A stretch of 5,782 bases of DNA from Cyanobacteria bacterium UBA3803 (GTDB taxonomy: Bacteria > Cyanobacteriota > Vampirovibrionia > Gastranaerophilales > Gastranaerophilaceae), in NCBI GenBank assembly GCA_002369055.1, contig DFEL01000083.1:1-5782 (forward strand). Direction: 5' to 3'. The notes below the pieces were generated by a model. The model saw nothing but the letters and a program-made list of their open reading frames with translations. It was not told where the DNA came from and did not search any database. Shown piece by piece: positions 4,828 to 5,782 of the stretch. The position numbers were made by a program, and so were the translations under genes. Position 1 is the first letter of the stretch, and the number at the start of each line of letters is the position of its first letter.

Positions 4828-5443
4828 AGATAAATTAAAAAAACAATTTAAAGCAATGGCAAAAGAAACCGTTGAAACTGCAGTTTTTGTTGTTGTTATG
4901 GTCATTATAATAAAATTTTTCTTAGGTGAAATTCGCTGGATTCCGTCAGGTTCAATGCACCCTACACTTATAGAAAAAGATAGAATAGTCGTTGAAAGAC
5001 TTTCAAGATTTTACAGAGAACCTCAACGTGGAGATGTATTAGTATTCTATCCTCCAATGACAAAACTTGAAAGTACTCCTCTTAAAGTTTTCAAACGTCT
5101 TACAGGCTTTTTCTGTAATGACATAGCATTTATAAAAAGAGTTGTCGGCATGCCGGGTGACAAAGTTGAAATAAAAAAATCAAAAGATGATGGTGCTTTT
5201 ACGGTTTATATAAATGATAAACCGCTTGATGAGCCATATATTCAAAGCAAATATGACTACAACGACTGTACACTTGCTATGCATTGCGGACCAATGATTG
5301 TACCCGAAGGTAATTACTTCATGATGGGAGATAATAGAGGGAACTCGCAAGATAGCCGTTATTGGGGATTTTTACCAAAAGAAAGAATTATTGGCAGAGC
5401 AATTACAATTGTTTGGCCGTTTACAAGAATTAAAAATTTATAG
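4817..5443 (+). CDS. lepB: Signal peptidase I
   Basis: This inner-membrane serine protease cleaves signal peptides from Sec- or Tat-exported proteins on the outer face of the membrane. It has 208 residues with a single N-terminal transmembrane helix (about 20-36). Box B is PSGSMHPTL (43-51) with the expected nucleophile Ser46. RGDVLVF (71-77) is box C. FIKRVVGMPGD (105-115) is box D with the expected general base Lys107, and GDNRGNSQDSRYWGFLP (171-187) is box E. Between boxes C and D is an insert of about 25 residues (80-104) including Cys100; Cys151 and Cys157 lie further on, so a disulfide is conceivable. The start codon overlaps the end of the prenyl synthase gene by 11 bases and has no clear ribosome-binding site, pointing to translational coupling. 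It ends 24 bases before the next gene. Confidence 0.97.
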   Translation: MLDKDKLKKQFKAMAKETVETAVFVVVMVIIIKFFLGEIRWIPSGSMHPTLIEKDRIVVERLSRFYREPQRGDVLVFYPPMTKLESTPLKVFKRLTGFFCNDIAFIKRVVGMPGDKVEIKKSKDDGAFTVYINDKPLDEPYIQSKYDYNDCTLAMHCGPMIVPEGNYFMMGDNRGNSQDSRYWGFLPKERIIGRAITIVWPFTRIKNL

Positions 5444-5456
5444 CATCGAATTAATG

Positions 5457-5462
5457 TAAAAT
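5457..5462 (+). promoter_or_regulatory. Weak candidate -10 box upstream of the HTH gene
   Basis: TAAAAT lies five bases before the ATG at 5468, the same position as the -10 boxes of the two leaderless promoters in this window. No good -35 box stands 16-18 bases upstream (TTTATA at 5437-5442 gives only a 14-base spacer), and TG directly abuts the box rather than leaving one base. The gene may equally be read from the lepB transcript. Confidence 0.3.
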
Positions 5463-5467
5463 ATATT

Positions 5468-5680
5468 ATGGAATGTAGAAAAACAATCAAATACTTGCTA
5501 TTGCAACGTAACATGACACTAACAAAATTAGCGGAAGAAATGACAAAACTATCAGGAAAAAAAATAAGTCAAAGTCTGCTATCGCAAAAACTTGGCACAG
5601 GAAATTTGCGTTTCTACGAACTACAATTAATTTGTAAAGTTTTAAATTTTAAATTGACGTTTGAAGACTTAAAAAAATAG
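5468..5680 (+). CDS. Small helix-turn-helix protein, XRE/Cro-like
   Basis: This 70-residue protein is almost entirely one DNA-binding-type helical domain. The order suggests helix 1 at about 2-14, helix 2 at TLTKLAEEMTKL (17-28), a loop of about five extra residues (SGKKI), recognition helix at SQSLLSQKLGTG (34-45), and helix 4 at FYELQLICKVLNF (49-61). The pattern resembles Cro/C1-type domains, but the lengthened turn between helices 2 and 3 is unusual. There is no effector, dimerisation or membrane domain. It starts 24 bases after lepB, has no Shine-Dalgarno sequence, and its TAG stop contributes the first base of a terminator stem. It could be the last gene of the operon or have its own leaderless message. 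Its target is unknown; no phage or toxin-antitoxin genes are nearby. Confidence 0.8.
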   Translation: MECRKTIKYLLLQRNMTLTKLAEEMTKLSGKKISQSLLSQKLGTGNLRFYELQLICKVLNFKLTFEDLKK

Positions 5681-5707
5681 CCTTGACTAAAATCAAGGCC
5701 ATTTTTT
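5671..5707. terminator. Bidirectional terminator between the HTH gene and rpsG
   Basis: GCCTTGA (5680-5686) pairs with TCAAGGC (5693-5699) across a six-base loop. Six T follow on the right (5702-5707) and seven A precede on the left (5671-5677), so transcription can end here from both directions. It closes the plus-strand operon and lies 19 bases beyond the rpsG stop codon on the minus strand. Confidence 0.9.
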
Positions 5708-5725
5708 ATAACTAAATTAAAATTA

Positions 5726-5782
5726 TTAGTATCTGTAATGAGCAAATGCTTTGTTAGCTTCAGCCATTTTGTGAGTATCTTC
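5726..5782 (-). CDS. rpsG: Ribosomal protein uS7, C-terminal end (partial)
   Basis: Only the last 18 codons and the stop (5726-5728) are in the window; the gene continues beyond the right edge. The residues read EDTHKMAEANKAFAHYRY, which matches the strongly conserved C-terminus of bacterial uS7 (usually EDxHKMAEANKAFAHYRW), with a final Tyr instead of Trp. uS7 binds 16S rRNA and organises the head of the 30S subunit near the exit site. On this strand it is followed directly by an intrinsic terminator, so fusA does not follow as it does in the classical str operon. The identification rests on a short but distinctive match. Confidence 0.9.
   Translation of the reverse strand, partial: EDTHKMAEANKAFAHYRY

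Noticed and set aside
1..5782. Mobile element, CRISPR array, tRNA or rRNA
   Set aside because: I saw no direct-repeat array, transposase-like protein, terminal inverted repeats with target duplication, or tRNA T-loop/anticodon pattern.

Overview
The window is AT-rich bacterial chromosome carrying mostly housekeeping genes, arranged as two oppositely transcribed blocks around a regulatory centre. I infer a host-associated, non-photosynthetic relative of Cyanobacteria (Melainabacteria/Vampirovibrionia, Gastranaerophilales type). The main reason is the 194-residue protein at 2581-3165, whose N-terminus (MGMSASQARLLSIT) I associate from memory with that group. The base composition and the style of LepB and the small HTH protein are compatible. 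This placement is an inference, not proof.

Left block, minus strand, 2211 to 135: ruvC (Holliday-junction resolvase), an uncharacterised four-helix membrane protein, and mtnA (methylthioribose-1-phosphate isomerase). Gaps of 12-13 bases suggest one transcript. It starts from a promoter so close to ruvC that the mRNA should begin at or within a base or two of the ATG. The first 134 bases hold no gene I can identify.

Centre, 2212-2580, no protein gene: an AGTGTCA/TGACACT inverted repeat followed by a ten-base palindrome, then a near-consensus plus-strand promoter at 2364-2392. About 145 bases after that promoter lies a strong intrinsic terminator ending at 2537. Together these mark an unannotated small RNA of about 139 nt, the most interesting item in the window. 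A second, bidirectional terminator separates it from the convergent 194-residue protein gene (2581-3165, minus strand), which has a strong ribosome-binding site and a possible leader hairpin.

Right block, plus strand, 3297 to 5680: a short lipoate/octanoate ligase-family protein, a trans-polyprenyl diphosphate synthase, signal peptidase I (lepB) and a 70-residue helix-turn-helix protein. The first three overlap by 11 bases at each junction and are probably translationally coupled. The block starts from another promoter placed so that the mRNA would be leaderless. It ends at a bidirectional terminator shared with the convergent rpsG gene, of which only the last 18 codons are in the window. No fusA follows rpsG, unlike the classical str operon.

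No mobile element, CRISPR array, tRNA or rRNA was seen. I found no multi-gene system that looks new. The candidates for novelty are the small RNA, the leaderless promoter architecture and the taxon-restricted coiled-coil protein.
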